Source: Cronobacter condimenti 1330 (GTDB taxonomy: Bacteria > Pseudomonadota > Gammaproteobacteria > Enterobacterales > Enterobacteriaceae). From it: DNA of 64,000 bases. The stretch spans positions 3,534,001 to 3,598,000 of the forward strand of contig NZ_CP012264.1 in NCBI RefSeq assembly GCF_001277255.1, in the 5' to 3' direction. How positions within the stretch are numbered: position 1 is the first letter of the stretch; each line of letters starts with the position of its first letter. Below are positions 24,409 through 32,496 of this stretch, one piece after another. A program made the position numbers and the translations under genes. The notes under the pieces are model-generated. The model made no database searches, was not told the DNA's origin, and saw nothing but the letters and a program-made list of their open reading frames with translations.

Positions 24409-25572
24409 TTACTGCTTTGCGCGCTCTTCGAGCATCGCAACTGCCGGCAATACTTTGCCTTCCACGAATTCGAGGAACGCGCCGCCGCCAGTGGAGATGT
24501 AGGAGATCTTGTCGGCGATGCCGAACATGTCGATAGCGGCCAGAGTGTCGCCGCCGCCCGCGATGGAGAATGCGTCGCTTTCTGCGATGGCGCGAGCCAC
24601 AATTTCAGTACCTTTGCGGAAGTTCGGGAATTCGAACACACCAACCGGGCCGTTCCACAGAATAGTTTTGGCGTTTTTCAGGATTTCAGCCAGTTTTTCA
24701 GCGGAAACGTCACCCATATCCAGAATCTGCTCTTCGTCTTTGATATCAGAAACAGATTTCAGGGTAGCCGGCGCGGTTTCAGAGAACTCAGTCGCCACGC
24801 GAACATCAGTCGGGACCGGGATATCGCAGGTGGTCAGCAGACGCTTAGCTTCATCAACCAGATCGGCTTCGTACAGGGATTTACCCACGTTGTGGCCCTG
24901 GGCTGCAACGAAGGTGTTAGCGATGCCGCCGCCGACGATCAGCTGGTCAGCGATTTTAGACAGGGAATCCAGCACGGTCAGTTTGGTAGAAACTTTAGAA
25001 CCACCAACGATGGCGACCATCGGTCGAGCCGGCTCTTTCAGCGCTTTACCCAGCGCGTCCAGTTCTTCTGCCAGCAGCGGGCCTGCGCATGCCACATCAG
25101 CGAATTTACCTACGCCATGGGTGGATGCCTGCGCGCGGTGCGCGGTACCAAACGCATCCATGACAAATACGTCACACAGCGCGGCGTATTTTTTGGACAG
25201 CGTTTCGTCGTCTTTCTTCTCGCCTTTGTTAAAGCGAACGTTTTCCAGAACCACCAACTCGCCTTCAGCAACTTCAACGCCGTCGAGGTAATCTTTCGCC
25301 AGACGAACCGGCGCGTTCAGTTTGTCTTTCAGGTAGTTCACTACCGGCAGCAGAGAGAATTCTTCGTTGTATTCGCCTTCGGTCGGGCGACCCAGGTGGG
25401 AGGTCACCATCACTTTAGCGCCCTGTTTCAGAGCCAGTTCGATGGTCGGCAGAGACGCGCGGATACGCGCATCAGAGGTAACTTTACCCTCTTTTACCGG
25501 AACGTTGAGATCGGCACGGATCAGAACGCGTTTACCTGCCAGATCCAGATCGGTCATCTTAATTACAGACAT
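24409..25572 (-). CDS. pgk: phosphoglycerate kinase
   Basis: Glycolytic kinase: 1,3-bisphosphoglycerate + ADP to 3-phosphoglycerate + ATP. The 387-residue length equals E. coli. The N-terminal substrate domain has RVLIRADLNVPVKEG and the GRP motif (SHLGRPTEGEYNEEFSL). The C-terminal nucleotide domain has ILWNGPVGVFE and SIAGGGDTLAAI. Codons are of the highly expressed type. It is the middle gene of epd-pgk-fbaA, 75 nt from epd, and makes the 3-phosphoglycerate that SerA uses. Confidence 0.97.
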   Translation of the reverse strand: MSVIKMTDLDLAGKRVLIRADLNVPVKEGKVTSDARIRASLPTIELALKQGAKVMVTSHLGRPTEGEYNEEFSLLPVVNYLKDKLNAPVRLAKDYLDGVEVAEGELVVLENVRFNKGEKKDDETLSKKYAALCDVFVMDAFGTAHRAQASTHGVGKFADVACAGPLLAEELDALGKALKEPARPMVAIVGGSKVSTKLTVLDSLSKIADQLIVGGGIANTFVAAQGHNVGKSLYEADLVDEAKRLLTTCDIPVPTDVRVATEFSETAPATLKSVSDIKDEEQILDMGDVSAEKLAEILKNAKTILWNGPVGVFEFPNFRKGTEIVARAIAESDAFSIAGGGDTLAAIDMFGIADKISYISTGGGAFLEFVEGKVLPAVAMLEERAKQ

Positions 25573-25647
25573 GGTGAATCCTCTCGTTGATTCTTAAAGT
25601 TTTGCAGATGCCCTATGTACAGCCCGAAAGCAGTAACGCAGGACACC

Positions 25648-26667
25648 TTACCTGAAACCAATAGCTGCCATCGCTAACGTGGTGTCGAGCATCCGGTTAG
25701 CGAAGCCCCATTCGTTATCGCACCAGACCAGCGTTTTAATCAGGTGCGCTCCACTCACCCTTGTTTGGGTGCCGTCCACAATGGCGCTGTGTGGATCGTG
25801 GTTAAAATCTGTTGAGACCAACGGTAATTCCGTATAGTCAACTATACCATGAAATGCACCCTGTGCCGCTTTTTGCAGCAACAGGTTGACTTCATGGGCT
25901 TTTACTGCTTTTTGCACCGTCACGCTTAAATCAATCGCCGTCACGTTAATAGTAGGCACGCGCACGGCAATAGCCTCAAAACGGTCATGAAATTTAGGAA
26001 AAATACGCGTTATACCCGCTGCAAGCTTAGTATCGACCGGAATGATGGACTGACTCGCCGCCCGTGTGCGGCGCAAATCCGGATGATAGGCATCGATAAC
26101 CTGTTGATCGTGCATTGCAGAATGAATGGTCGTCACGGTGCCGGATTCAATCCCGAACGCGTCGTCAAGCAGCTTAATGATGGGAATAATGCAGTTGGTC
26201 GTGCAGGAGGCGTTAGAAATGATTCGATGCTCCGCGCGCAGCGCATCTTCGTTGACGCCGTAAACAACCGTTGCGTCGAGGTCATTGCCGCCAGGATGTG
26301 AGAAAAGGACCTTTCGTGCGCCCGCTTCCAGATGGGCGATGCCATCGGCGCGGCTGCCATACACCCCGGTGCAATCAAGCACAACGTCGACATTCAGCGC
26401 TTTCCAGGGGAGCGCTGGGATCTCAGGCTCATGCAGCAGACGGATCACATCATTGCCAATCCAGAGCTGCTCTCCTTCCTGGCGAACATCCCACGCGAAG
26501 CGGCCATGACTCGTGTCATACTTCAGTAAATGCGCGATGCCCGCTGCGTCGGCCAGTTCATTAATGGCGACCACACTGATTTCCGCGCGACGGCCGGACT
26601 CATACAACGCACGAACTACGTTGCGCCCGATGCGACCGAAGCCATTAATCGCTACGCGTAAGGTCAT
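25648..26667 (-). CDS. epd: erythrose-4-phosphate dehydrogenase
   Basis: NAD-dependent enzyme (GapB) that oxidises erythrose 4-phosphate to 4-phosphoerythronate, the first step toward pyridoxal phosphate. The 339-residue length equals E. coli. It has NAD-binding INGFGRIGRNVVRALYESG, the catalytic cysteine in SNASCTTNCIIP, and the conserved C-terminal WCDNEWGFANRMLDT. ATG 26667 is chosen with AGGAG 5 nt upstream; an in-frame ATG at 26748 would add 27 unmatched residues. It is the first gene of the operon, downstream of CRP and Cra-type sites. Confidence 0.96.
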   Translation of the reverse strand: MTLRVAINGFGRIGRNVVRALYESGRRAEISVVAINELADAAGIAHLLKYDTSHGRFAWDVRQEGEQLWIGNDVIRLLHEPEIPALPWKALNVDVVLDCTGVYGSRADGIAHLEAGARKVLFSHPGGNDLDATVVYGVNEDALRAEHRIISNASCTTNCIIPIIKLLDDAFGIESGTVTTIHSAMHDQQVIDAYHPDLRRTRAASQSIIPVDTKLAAGITRIFPKFHDRFEAIAVRVPTINVTAIDLSVTVQKAVKAHEVNLLLQKAAQGAFHGIVDYTELPLVSTDFNHDPHSAIVDGTQTRVSGAHLIKTLVWCDNEWGFANRMLDTTLAMAAIGFR

Positions 26668-26787
26668 ATATCTCCTGCCAGAATCCCGGTTATGAAGAGG
26701 CCGACAGAGTAATGCAGCCGCCTTTCCAGGGGAATCCTCGCCCGTCACAAACTACAACCGTTTGATGGATTGTCGAACAATCATTCG

Positions 26788-26803
26788 ACTGAAACGCTTC
26801 AGC
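26788..26803. promoter_or_regulatory. Cra (FruR) operator in the epd leader
   Basis: ACTGAAACGCTTCAGC is an almost perfect palindrome of the Cra consensus (GCTGAAACGTTTCAGC-like). It lies about 25-40 nt downstream of the start predicted from the -10 box at 26833-26838, a repressing position. Cra control of the epd-pgk operon is known in E. coli. Confidence 0.75.
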
Positions 26804-26832
26804 AAGAATAAGCGAAACATGGAATAAAAGGA

Positions 26833-26838
26833 ATGATA
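26833..26838 (-). promoter_or_regulatory. -10 box of a CRP-dependent epd promoter
   Basis: Reads TATCAT on the minus strand (5 of 6 to TATAAT). The transcription start predicted about 7 nt later (near 26826) places the centre of the CRP site at roughly -41.5 to -42, the class II arrangement. No good -35 is present, as expected for such a promoter. Confidence 0.55.
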
Positions 26839-26860
26839 ACGCAGCGAAATGAAACCAACT

Positions 26861-26876
26861 TCTGACCTGCATCACA
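26861..26876. promoter_or_regulatory. CRP site upstream of epd
   Basis: On the minus strand TGTGATGCAGGTCAGA fits TGTGA-N6-TCACA with one core mismatch. A CRP-dependent distal epd promoter is known in E. coli. The rest of the 351-nt gap between epd and the divergent ADP-ribosylglycohydrolase gene shows no gene. Confidence 0.7.
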
Positions 26877-27018
26877 TTTTTTCCGGAATAAATTCCATAG
26901 TTACACGTTTGATTTTCGATAACGGATGAAAAAGTACGCATCCTGCGAGAAAGTAAGGGTTACGCAGCATGCCCTCTTCCTGAAATGGGCATCGCTTCAC
27001 GTTAACAAAGGGAAAAAG

Positions 27019-28146
27019 ATGACGTATCCAGAACAGTACGAAAACGTACCGAATCTACGCGCACGTTTTCGCGGCTGCCTGCTCGGCGGCGCGGTGGGGG
27101 ATGCGCTTGGCGGTCCGGTTGAATTTTTGAGCCTGTCGGAAATTATCACGCGCTACGGCGCGCCAGGCGTAAAGGATTACGAACACGCCTGGGGCGGAAA
27201 AGGTAAAATCACCGACGATACCCAGATGACATTGTTTACCGCCGAAGGGTTACTACGAGCGTGGACACGCGCGTCTGTGCGCGGCATCGGCCCGGCGTTC
27301 ACGTCCGTCACTGCCCATGCTTATTTGCGCTGGCTACTGACGCAGGGCGAGCGCAACCGACACGATCTGCTGGATACGGCCTCGCTTTCTGGCTGGCTAA
27401 TCCGCCACGAGGCCCTCTTCCATCCACGCGCGCCGGGTGCGACTTGCCTCACCGCGCTGCGCGAAATGCGTGCTTTCGGGGAGCCTGCCCGTAACCATAG
27501 CAAAGGGTGCGGCGGTGTGATGCGCGTAGGGCCAGTAGGCCTGTTTTATGTGCGATACCCTGAACAAGATGGCCTGCAGGCCGCGTTTGATACCGGCTGC
27601 CAGCTTGCGGCACTCACGCACGGTCATCCGACCGGGTATCTTACCGGCGGTGTGCTGGCGGCATTGATTTTCCAGCTCGTTAAGGACGTACCGCTGGAGA
27701 CAGCCCTGGATGGTGCAGTCGCATTGTTAGTCCGTGCACCCGGCCATGACGAAACGCGGCGTGTGCTTGAACGTGCCCGCGAGCTTGCCGGTTCGCCGCG
27801 CTCAGCTGAAGAGCCTGTTAGCGCACTCGGCGAAGGCTGGGTCGCGGAAGAAGCGCTCGCCATCGCGGTTTATTGCGCGCTGCGCGCCCGCTCGTTTGAA
27901 GAGGGCGTCTTGATGGCGGTGAATCACAGCGGCGATTCCGATTCCACTGGCGCGATTGCCGGCAATCTGCTGGGCGCGATGTATGGCCTGACGGCAATTC
28001 CCGAGCACTGGCAGACGCGGCTTGAACTCAACGCGGTGATTCAGGAAATGGCAGACGATCTGCTGGCGTACCGCGACTGGCAGATTTCAGACTATGACGA
28101 CACGCCGACTGCCCGTGCGTTACGCGAAAAATATCCGGGCGACTGA
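27019..28146 (+). CDS. ADP-ribosylglycohydrolase family protein (DraG/ARH type)
   Basis: Predicted dinuclear Mg2+ hydrolase that removes ADP-ribose from a protein, nucleic acid or small molecule; the actual substrate is unknown. The 375-residue chain begins FRGCLLGGAVGDALGGPVEF (Asp28 of GDALGG), then GKITDDTQMTLFTAEGLL with the Thr-Asp-Asp metal motif, CGGVMRVGPVG, and the C-terminal metal motif NHSGDSDSTGAIAGNLLGAMYG. Both metal-binding halves are intact, so it should be active. ATG 27019 is preferred: AGGG lies about 6-7 nt upstream. It is divergent from epd and convergent with tktA, with no ADP-ribosyltransferase beside it. Confidence 0.88.
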   Translation: MTYPEQYENVPNLRARFRGCLLGGAVGDALGGPVEFLSLSEIITRYGAPGVKDYEHAWGGKGKITDDTQMTLFTAEGLLRAWTRASVRGIGPAFTSVTAHAYLRWLLTQGERNRHDLLDTASLSGWLIRHEALFHPRAPGATCLTALREMRAFGEPARNHSKGCGGVMRVGPVGLFYVRYPEQDGLQAAFDTGCQLAALTHGHPTGYLTGGVLAALIFQLVKDVPLETALDGAVALLVRAPGHDETRRVLERARELAGSPRSAEEPVSALGEGWVAEEALAIAVYCALRARSFEEGVLMAVNHSGDSDSTGAIAGNLLGAMYGLTAIPEHWQTRLELNAVIQEMADDLLAYRDWQISDYDDTPTARALREKYPGD

Positions 28147-28150
28147 GACC

Positions 28151-28181
28151 AAAAAAAAGGGAGGCCAGTGGCCTCCCGTTT
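28151..28181. terminator. bidirectional terminator between the ADP-ribosylglycohydrolase gene and tktA
   Basis: GGGAGGCC-AGT-GGCCTCCC hairpin (28159-28177) flanked by A8 on the left and GTTTTC on the right, so it terminates both convergent transcripts. Confidence 0.85.
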
Positions 28182-28198
28182 TCATCAGTGGCGAACGA

Positions 28199-30190
28199 TT
28201 ACAGAATCGCTTTCGCCTGGCTTACTACGTTATCTACGGTAAAGCCGAACTCTTCAAACAGCTGCTCAGCCGGGGCCGATTCCCCGAAGGTGGTCATGCC
28301 CACTACCGCGCCGTTCAGGCCAACATATTTGAACCAGTAATCAGCGATACCCGCTTCAATCGCTACGCGCGCGCTCACCGCTTTCGGCAACACGGCTTCG
28401 CGGTATGCCGCATCCTGTTTGTCGAACACGTCGGTGGACGGCATAGAGACCACGCGGGCTTTCACGCCTTCCGCTGCCAGTTTATCGGCTGCGGCAACCG
28501 CCAGTTCAACTTCTGAACCGGTCGCGATGAAGATCAGCTGCGGCTGGCCGTCGCAATCTTTCAGAACGTACGCGCCACGGGCGATATCCGCCAGTTGCTG
28601 CTCGCTACGCGGCTGCTGCGCCAGGTTCTGACGGGAGAAAATCAGCGCGGTCGGGCCATCGTGACGCTCAACAGCGTATTTCCACGCCACGGCAGATTCT
28701 ACCTGGTCACACGGACGCCATGTGCTCATGTTCGGGGTCACGCGCAGGGCCGCCAGCTGTTCAACAGGCTGGTGAGTCGGGCCATCTTCGCCAAGACCGA
28801 TCGAGTCGTGGGTATAAACCATCACCTGACGCTGTTTCATCAGCGCCGCCATACGTACTGCGTTACGGGCATATTCCACGAACATCAGGAAAGTCGAGGT
28901 GTATGGCAGGAAACCGCCGTGCAGCGCAATACCGTTCGCGATAGCGGTCATACCGAATTCGCGCACGCCGTAATGAATGTAGTTGCCCGCAGCATCTTCA
29001 TTAATAGCTTTAGAACCAGACCAGATAGTCAGGTTGCTCGGGGCGAGGTCAGCAGAGCCGCCCAGGAATTCCGGCAGCAGTTTGCCGAAAGCTTCGATGG
29101 CATTCTGAGACGCTTTACGGCTGGCGATTTTCGCCGGGTTTGCCTGCAGATTAGCAATGAACGCCTGCGCTTTAGCCGCAAAGTCGGACGGCATTTCGCC
29201 TTTCATACGACGGGTGAATTCAGCCGCTTCCTGCGGGAACGCTTTCGTGTAGGCAGCGAATTTTTCGTTCCAGGCGCTTTCTTTTACCTGGCCCATCTCT
29301 TTGGCATCCCACTGCGCGTAAATTTCCTGCGGGATAACAAATGGTTCGTATTTCCAGCCCAGTTGCTCGCGGGTCGCTGCGACTTCAGCCTCGCCCAGCG
29401 GCGCGCCGTGGGAGTCGTGCGTACCAGCTTTGTTCGGCGAACCGAAACCGATGACGGTTTTGCACATCAGCAGAGACGGTTTGTCGGTAACGGAACGTGC
29501 TTCTTCGATAGCGCGTTTAATGGAATCTGCGTTGTGACCGTCAACGCCACGCACAACGTGCCAGCCGTAGGCTTCAAAGCGTTTCGCGGTATCGTCAGTG
29601 AACCAGCCTTCAATGTGGCCGTCGATAGAGATGCCGTTGTCGTCGTAGAACGCTACCAGTTTACCAAGACCCAGCGTACCGGCCAGGGAGCAAACTTCGT
29701 GGGAGATGCCTTCCATCATGCAACCGTCGCCCATAAAGGCGTAGGTGTAATGGTCAACAATGTCATGTCCCGGACGGTTGAACTGCGCCGCCAGCGTGCG
29801 TTCGGCAATAGCCATACCGACAGCGTTCGCGATGCCCTGCCCGAGCGGCCCCGTCGTCGTTTCCACGCCCGGCGTGTAACCGACTTCCGGATGCCCCGGC
29901 GTTTTAGAGTGCAGCTGACGGAAGTTTTTCAGTTCTTCAATCGGCAGATCATAACCGGTGAGGTGCAGCAGGCTGTAAATCAGCATAGAGCCATGACCGT
30001 TAGACAGCACAAAACGGTCGCGGTCTGCCCAGGAAGGGTTCTGCGGGTTATGGTTCAGGAAATCACGCCACAGGACTTCGGCAATGTCAGCCATGCCCAT
30101 CGGGGCACCCGGATGGCCGGATTTGGCTTTTTGTACTGCGTCCATGCTGAGCGCACGAATAGCATTGGCAAGCTCTTTACGAGAGGACAT
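28199..30190 (-). CDS. tktA: transketolase A
   Basis: Thiamine-diphosphate enzyme of the non-oxidative pentose phosphate pathway that moves two-carbon units between sugar phosphates. The 663-residue length equals E. coli. The N-terminal half has SGHPGAPMGMAD, GPLGQGIANAVGMA and the ThDP-binding GDGCMMEGISHE. The middle domain has the DSIGLGEDGPTHQPVEQ loop, and the C-terminal domain starts near the SGSEVELA-like strand (ATGSEVELAV). It is monocistronic and divergent from loiP. It uses products of RpiA. Confidence 0.97.
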   Translation of the reverse strand: MSSRKELANAIRALSMDAVQKAKSGHPGAPMGMADIAEVLWRDFLNHNPQNPSWADRDRFVLSNGHGSMLIYSLLHLTGYDLPIEELKNFRQLHSKTPGHPEVGYTPGVETTTGPLGQGIANAVGMAIAERTLAAQFNRPGHDIVDHYTYAFMGDGCMMEGISHEVCSLAGTLGLGKLVAFYDDNGISIDGHIEGWFTDDTAKRFEAYGWHVVRGVDGHNADSIKRAIEEARSVTDKPSLLMCKTVIGFGSPNKAGTHDSHGAPLGEAEVAATREQLGWKYEPFVIPQEIYAQWDAKEMGQVKESAWNEKFAAYTKAFPQEAAEFTRRMKGEMPSDFAAKAQAFIANLQANPAKIASRKASQNAIEAFGKLLPEFLGGSADLAPSNLTIWSGSKAINEDAAGNYIHYGVREFGMTAIANGIALHGGFLPYTSTFLMFVEYARNAVRMAALMKQRQVMVYTHDSIGLGEDGPTHQPVEQLAALRVTPNMSTWRPCDQVESAVAWKYAVERHDGPTALIFSRQNLAQQPRSEQQLADIARGAYVLKDCDGQPQLIFIATGSEVELAVAAADKLAAEGVKARVVSMPSTDVFDKQDAAYREAVLPKAVSARVAIEAGIADYWFKYVGLNGAVVGMTTFGESAPAEQLFEEFGFTVDNVVSQAKAIL

Positions 30191-30471
30191 TTTGACTCCA
30201 GATCGGATAGTTGAAGGCCACGCCTTGTTAACGGCTTGACTACTACGCGTTATGGGCTACGCCCGAAAAATTGTCCCACAATGTAACCCAAGCGGCTGGG
30301 CATGTACATGGAGCATCCTTTTGTCCGATAAGAAATCTCTGGAAGCCGGTCGCGGTTTGCGCAACTTGCTCGCCGCGCATGCGCAAACCTCTTTATACTT
30401 AGCCGCAAGCCAGCGAAACCGTTCGCGGCGATGGTCAATGAATACCTCAAACGGAGCGTGGAAGGCTTACG

Positions 30472-31230
30472 ATGAAAATGCGCGCGATAGCACTGAGTAT
30501 GACCGCAGCAGTCCTGCTGAGCGGTTGCCAAAACATGAATTCTAACGGCCTGCTAAGTTCAGGTGCCGAGGCGTTCCAGGCCTATACCTTAAGTGACGCG
30601 CAGGTGAAAGCGCTGAGCGACGAAGCCTGTAAAAAGCAGGACAGCAAAGCGAAAATCGCGCCCGCGAACAGCCAATATACGCAGCGACTGAATAAAATCG
30701 CCGCGGCGCTGGGCGACAACATCAATGGCCAGCCGGTGAACTATAAGGTTTACCTGGAAAAAGACGTCAATGCGTTTGCGATGGCGAACGGCTGTATCCG
30801 CGTATATAGCGGTCTGATGGATATGATGAGCGATAACGAAGTGGAAGCGGTGATCGGGCACGAAATGGGCCACGTCGCGCTCGGCCATGTGAAACGCGGA
30901 ATGCAGGTGGCGCTTGGCACCAACGCAGTACGCGGCGCGGCGGCGTCTGCAGGCGGCATCGTCGGCAGCCTGTCGCAGTCGCAGATTGGCGAACTCGGCG
31001 AACAGCTCGTGAATGCGCAGTTCTCACAGCGTCAGGAGTCCGAGGCGGATGACTACTCCTACGATCTGCTGCGTAAGCGTGGCATCAATCCGTCGGGCCT
31101 CGCCACAAGCTTTGAGAAACTGGCGAAGCTCGAAAAAGGCCGTCAAAGCTCGATGTTTGACGATCACCCGGCTTCTGAAGCGCGCGCGCAACACATTCGC
31201 GATCGCATGAAGGCCGATGGGATTAAGTGA
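30472..31230 (+). CDS. loiP: metalloprotease lipoprotein LoiP (YggG)
   Basis: Outer-membrane M48 metalloprotease; in E. coli it is induced by low osmolarity and partners with BepA. The 252-residue length equals E. coli. Lipoprotein signal MKMRAIALSMTAAVLLSGC has the lipidated Cys19. The zinc motif HEMGH is at residues 130-134, with the third ligand in the downstream ESEADDYSYDLL segment. Other conserved parts are MANGCIRVYSGLMDMM and FDDHPASEARAQHIRDRM. It is divergent from tktA, with REP DNA after its stop. Confidence 0.95.
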   Translation: MKMRAIALSMTAAVLLSGCQNMNSNGLLSSGAEAFQAYTLSDAQVKALSDEACKKQDSKAKIAPANSQYTQRLNKIAAALGDNINGQPVNYKVYLEKDVNAFAMANGCIRVYSGLMDMMSDNEVEAVIGHEMGHVALGHVKRGMQVALGTNAVRGAAASAGGIVGSLSQSQIGELGEQLVNAQFSQRQESEADDYSYDLLRKRGINPSGLATSFEKLAKLEKGRQSSMFDDHPASEARAQHIRDRMKADGIK

Positions 31231-31292
31231 GATATTGTCATGCCGCAGAGCAGTTTCGCCTACGGCATGATGACGGTATTGCCATTTTGTTA

Positions 31293-31318
31293 GCCCGGTA
31301 AGCGCAGCGCCACCGGGC
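31293..31318. repeat. REP element between loiP and speB
   Basis: GCCCGGT - AAGCGCAGCGCC - ACCGGGC, a 7-bp stem with the canonical REP core, in the convergent loiP/speB space just after the speB stop on the minus strand. Confidence 0.75.
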
Positions 31319-31328
31319 AACACAGCAT

Positions 31329-32249
31329 TTACTCGCCTTTCTTCGCAGCCTGGATGTAGAGCATCTCCAGCGCCAGCGTCGCCGCGGCAAGCGCCGTGAT
31401 ATCAGACTGATCGTATGCCGGCGCAACTTCGACGATATCCATACCGACGATGTTCAGATCCTGAATGCCGCGCAGCAGTTTCAGCGCACGATCGGAGGTC
31501 AGGCCGCCGATAACCGGCGTACCGGTGCCTGGTGCAAAGGCCGGATCCAGACAGTCGATATCAAAGGTCAGGTAAACCGGCATATCGCCGACAATCTGTT
31601 TCACCTGCGCAACCACATCATCCACAGTACGGTCGTTCACCTGCGGCGCGTCCAGCACGGTAAAGCCGTTATCTTTGTCGAATTCGGTACGAATGCCGAT
31701 CTGCACAGAGCGGGTCGGGTCGATCAGGCCTTCGTTCGGCGCGGTGTAGAACATGGTGCCGTGGTCAAATTCGCAGCCATTCGCGTAGGTGTCGGTATGC
31801 GCATCGAAATGAACCAGCGCCATTTTCCCGAAGTGCTTCGCGTGCGCGCGCAGCAGCGGCAGCGTCACGAAATGGTCACCGCCAAAAGAGAGCATACGCT
31901 TACCGGCTGCCAGCAGTTTTTCCGCGTGCGCCTGCAGTTTTTCGCTCATTTCGCGCGCGTCGCCAAAGGCATACACCAGATCGCCGCAATCCACGACGTT
32001 CAGGCGCTGGCGCATATCGAAATCCCACGGGAAGCGGTTGCCTTCCCATGCCAGGTTGGTCGAAACCTGACGGATGGCGGCAGGTCCGAAGCGGCTGCCC
32101 GCACGGCCGGAGGTTGCCATGTCGAACGGAATACCGGTAATCACCCACTCAGCGTCGCTTTCATATGGCATGAAGTTGAGCGGCAGGCGTAAAAAACCAA
32201 AGGCGTTGGAAACCAGGGAGTTGTCGTACTGATGGCCTAAGGTGTTCAT
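31329..32249 (-). CDS. speB: agmatinase SpeB
   Basis: Manganese enzyme that hydrolyses agmatine to putrescine and urea, the second step of arginine-to-putrescine synthesis after SpeA. The 306-residue length equals E. coli. It is an arginase-fold protein with metal motifs GGDHFVTLPLLRA, HFDAHTDTY and TFDIDCLDPAFAPGTGTP. It is separated from speA by about 250 nt that contain a REP, a sigma70-like promoter and a terminator-like hairpin. speB is therefore probably transcribed on its own as well as by read-through. Confidence 0.97.
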   Translation of the reverse strand: MNTLGHQYDNSLVSNAFGFLRLPLNFMPYESDAEWVITGIPFDMATSGRAGSRFGPAAIRQVSTNLAWEGNRFPWDFDMRQRLNVVDCGDLVYAFGDAREMSEKLQAHAEKLLAAGKRMLSFGGDHFVTLPLLRAHAKHFGKMALVHFDAHTDTYANGCEFDHGTMFYTAPNEGLIDPTRSVQIGIRTEFDKDNGFTVLDAPQVNDRTVDDVVAQVKQIVGDMPVYLTFDIDCLDPAFAPGTGTPVIGGLTSDRALKLLRGIQDLNIVGMDIVEVAPAYDQSDITALAAATLALEMLYIQAAKKGE

Positions 32250-32284
32250 GAATCTGACCTCTTGTTTAAGGTTGAGACGTTAGA

Positions 32285-32330
32285 TAAAAAAAATCCCCTC
32301 CGCGTCGTTAAACCCGACGAGGAAGGGATT
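32285..32330 (-). terminator. terminator/attenuator in the speB leader
   Basis: On the minus strand AATCCC ... GGGATT closes a GC-rich stem and is followed by eight T. It ends only about 36 nt before the speB start codon. A well-placed promoter (32357-32385) lies just upstream, so the hairpin would fall inside the speB leader. It may also be the end of speA read-through RNA. Confidence 0.75.
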
Positions 32331-32356
32331 GATTTTTGAATCGCTGATTGGCGCGA

Positions 32357-32385
32357 ATTATCGCCGTTAATACAGACGGGTTCAA
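32357..32385 (-). promoter_or_regulatory. predicted sigma70 promoter of speB
   Basis: Minus strand TTGAAC (32380-32385), 17-nt spacer, GATAAT (32357-32362). The predicted start near 32350 gives a leader of about 100 nt that contains the terminator-like hairpin. Confidence 0.55.
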
Positions 32386-32462
32386 GTGAGTATAGCAAAT
32401 GCCGCACTGGCGACATTTCACCCACAAGAAGCCGCTTCGCCTTGTCAGACGTACGCTCGAAG

Positions 32463-32488
32463 GCCCGGTGAATAGCGCGCCACCGGGC
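32463..32488. repeat. REP element after speA
   Basis: GCCCGGT - AATAGCGCGCC - ACCGGGC type palindrome 9 nt past the speA stop on the minus strand. The core differs slightly from the copy at 31293-31318. It probably protects the speA mRNA 3' end. Confidence 0.7.
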
Positions 32489-32496
32489 ACGTGCGG

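Noticed and set aside
28595..30214. 539-codon + strand frame opposite tktA
   Set aside because: Antisense to a full-length transketolase. The composition is typical of a shadow frame and no motif is visible.
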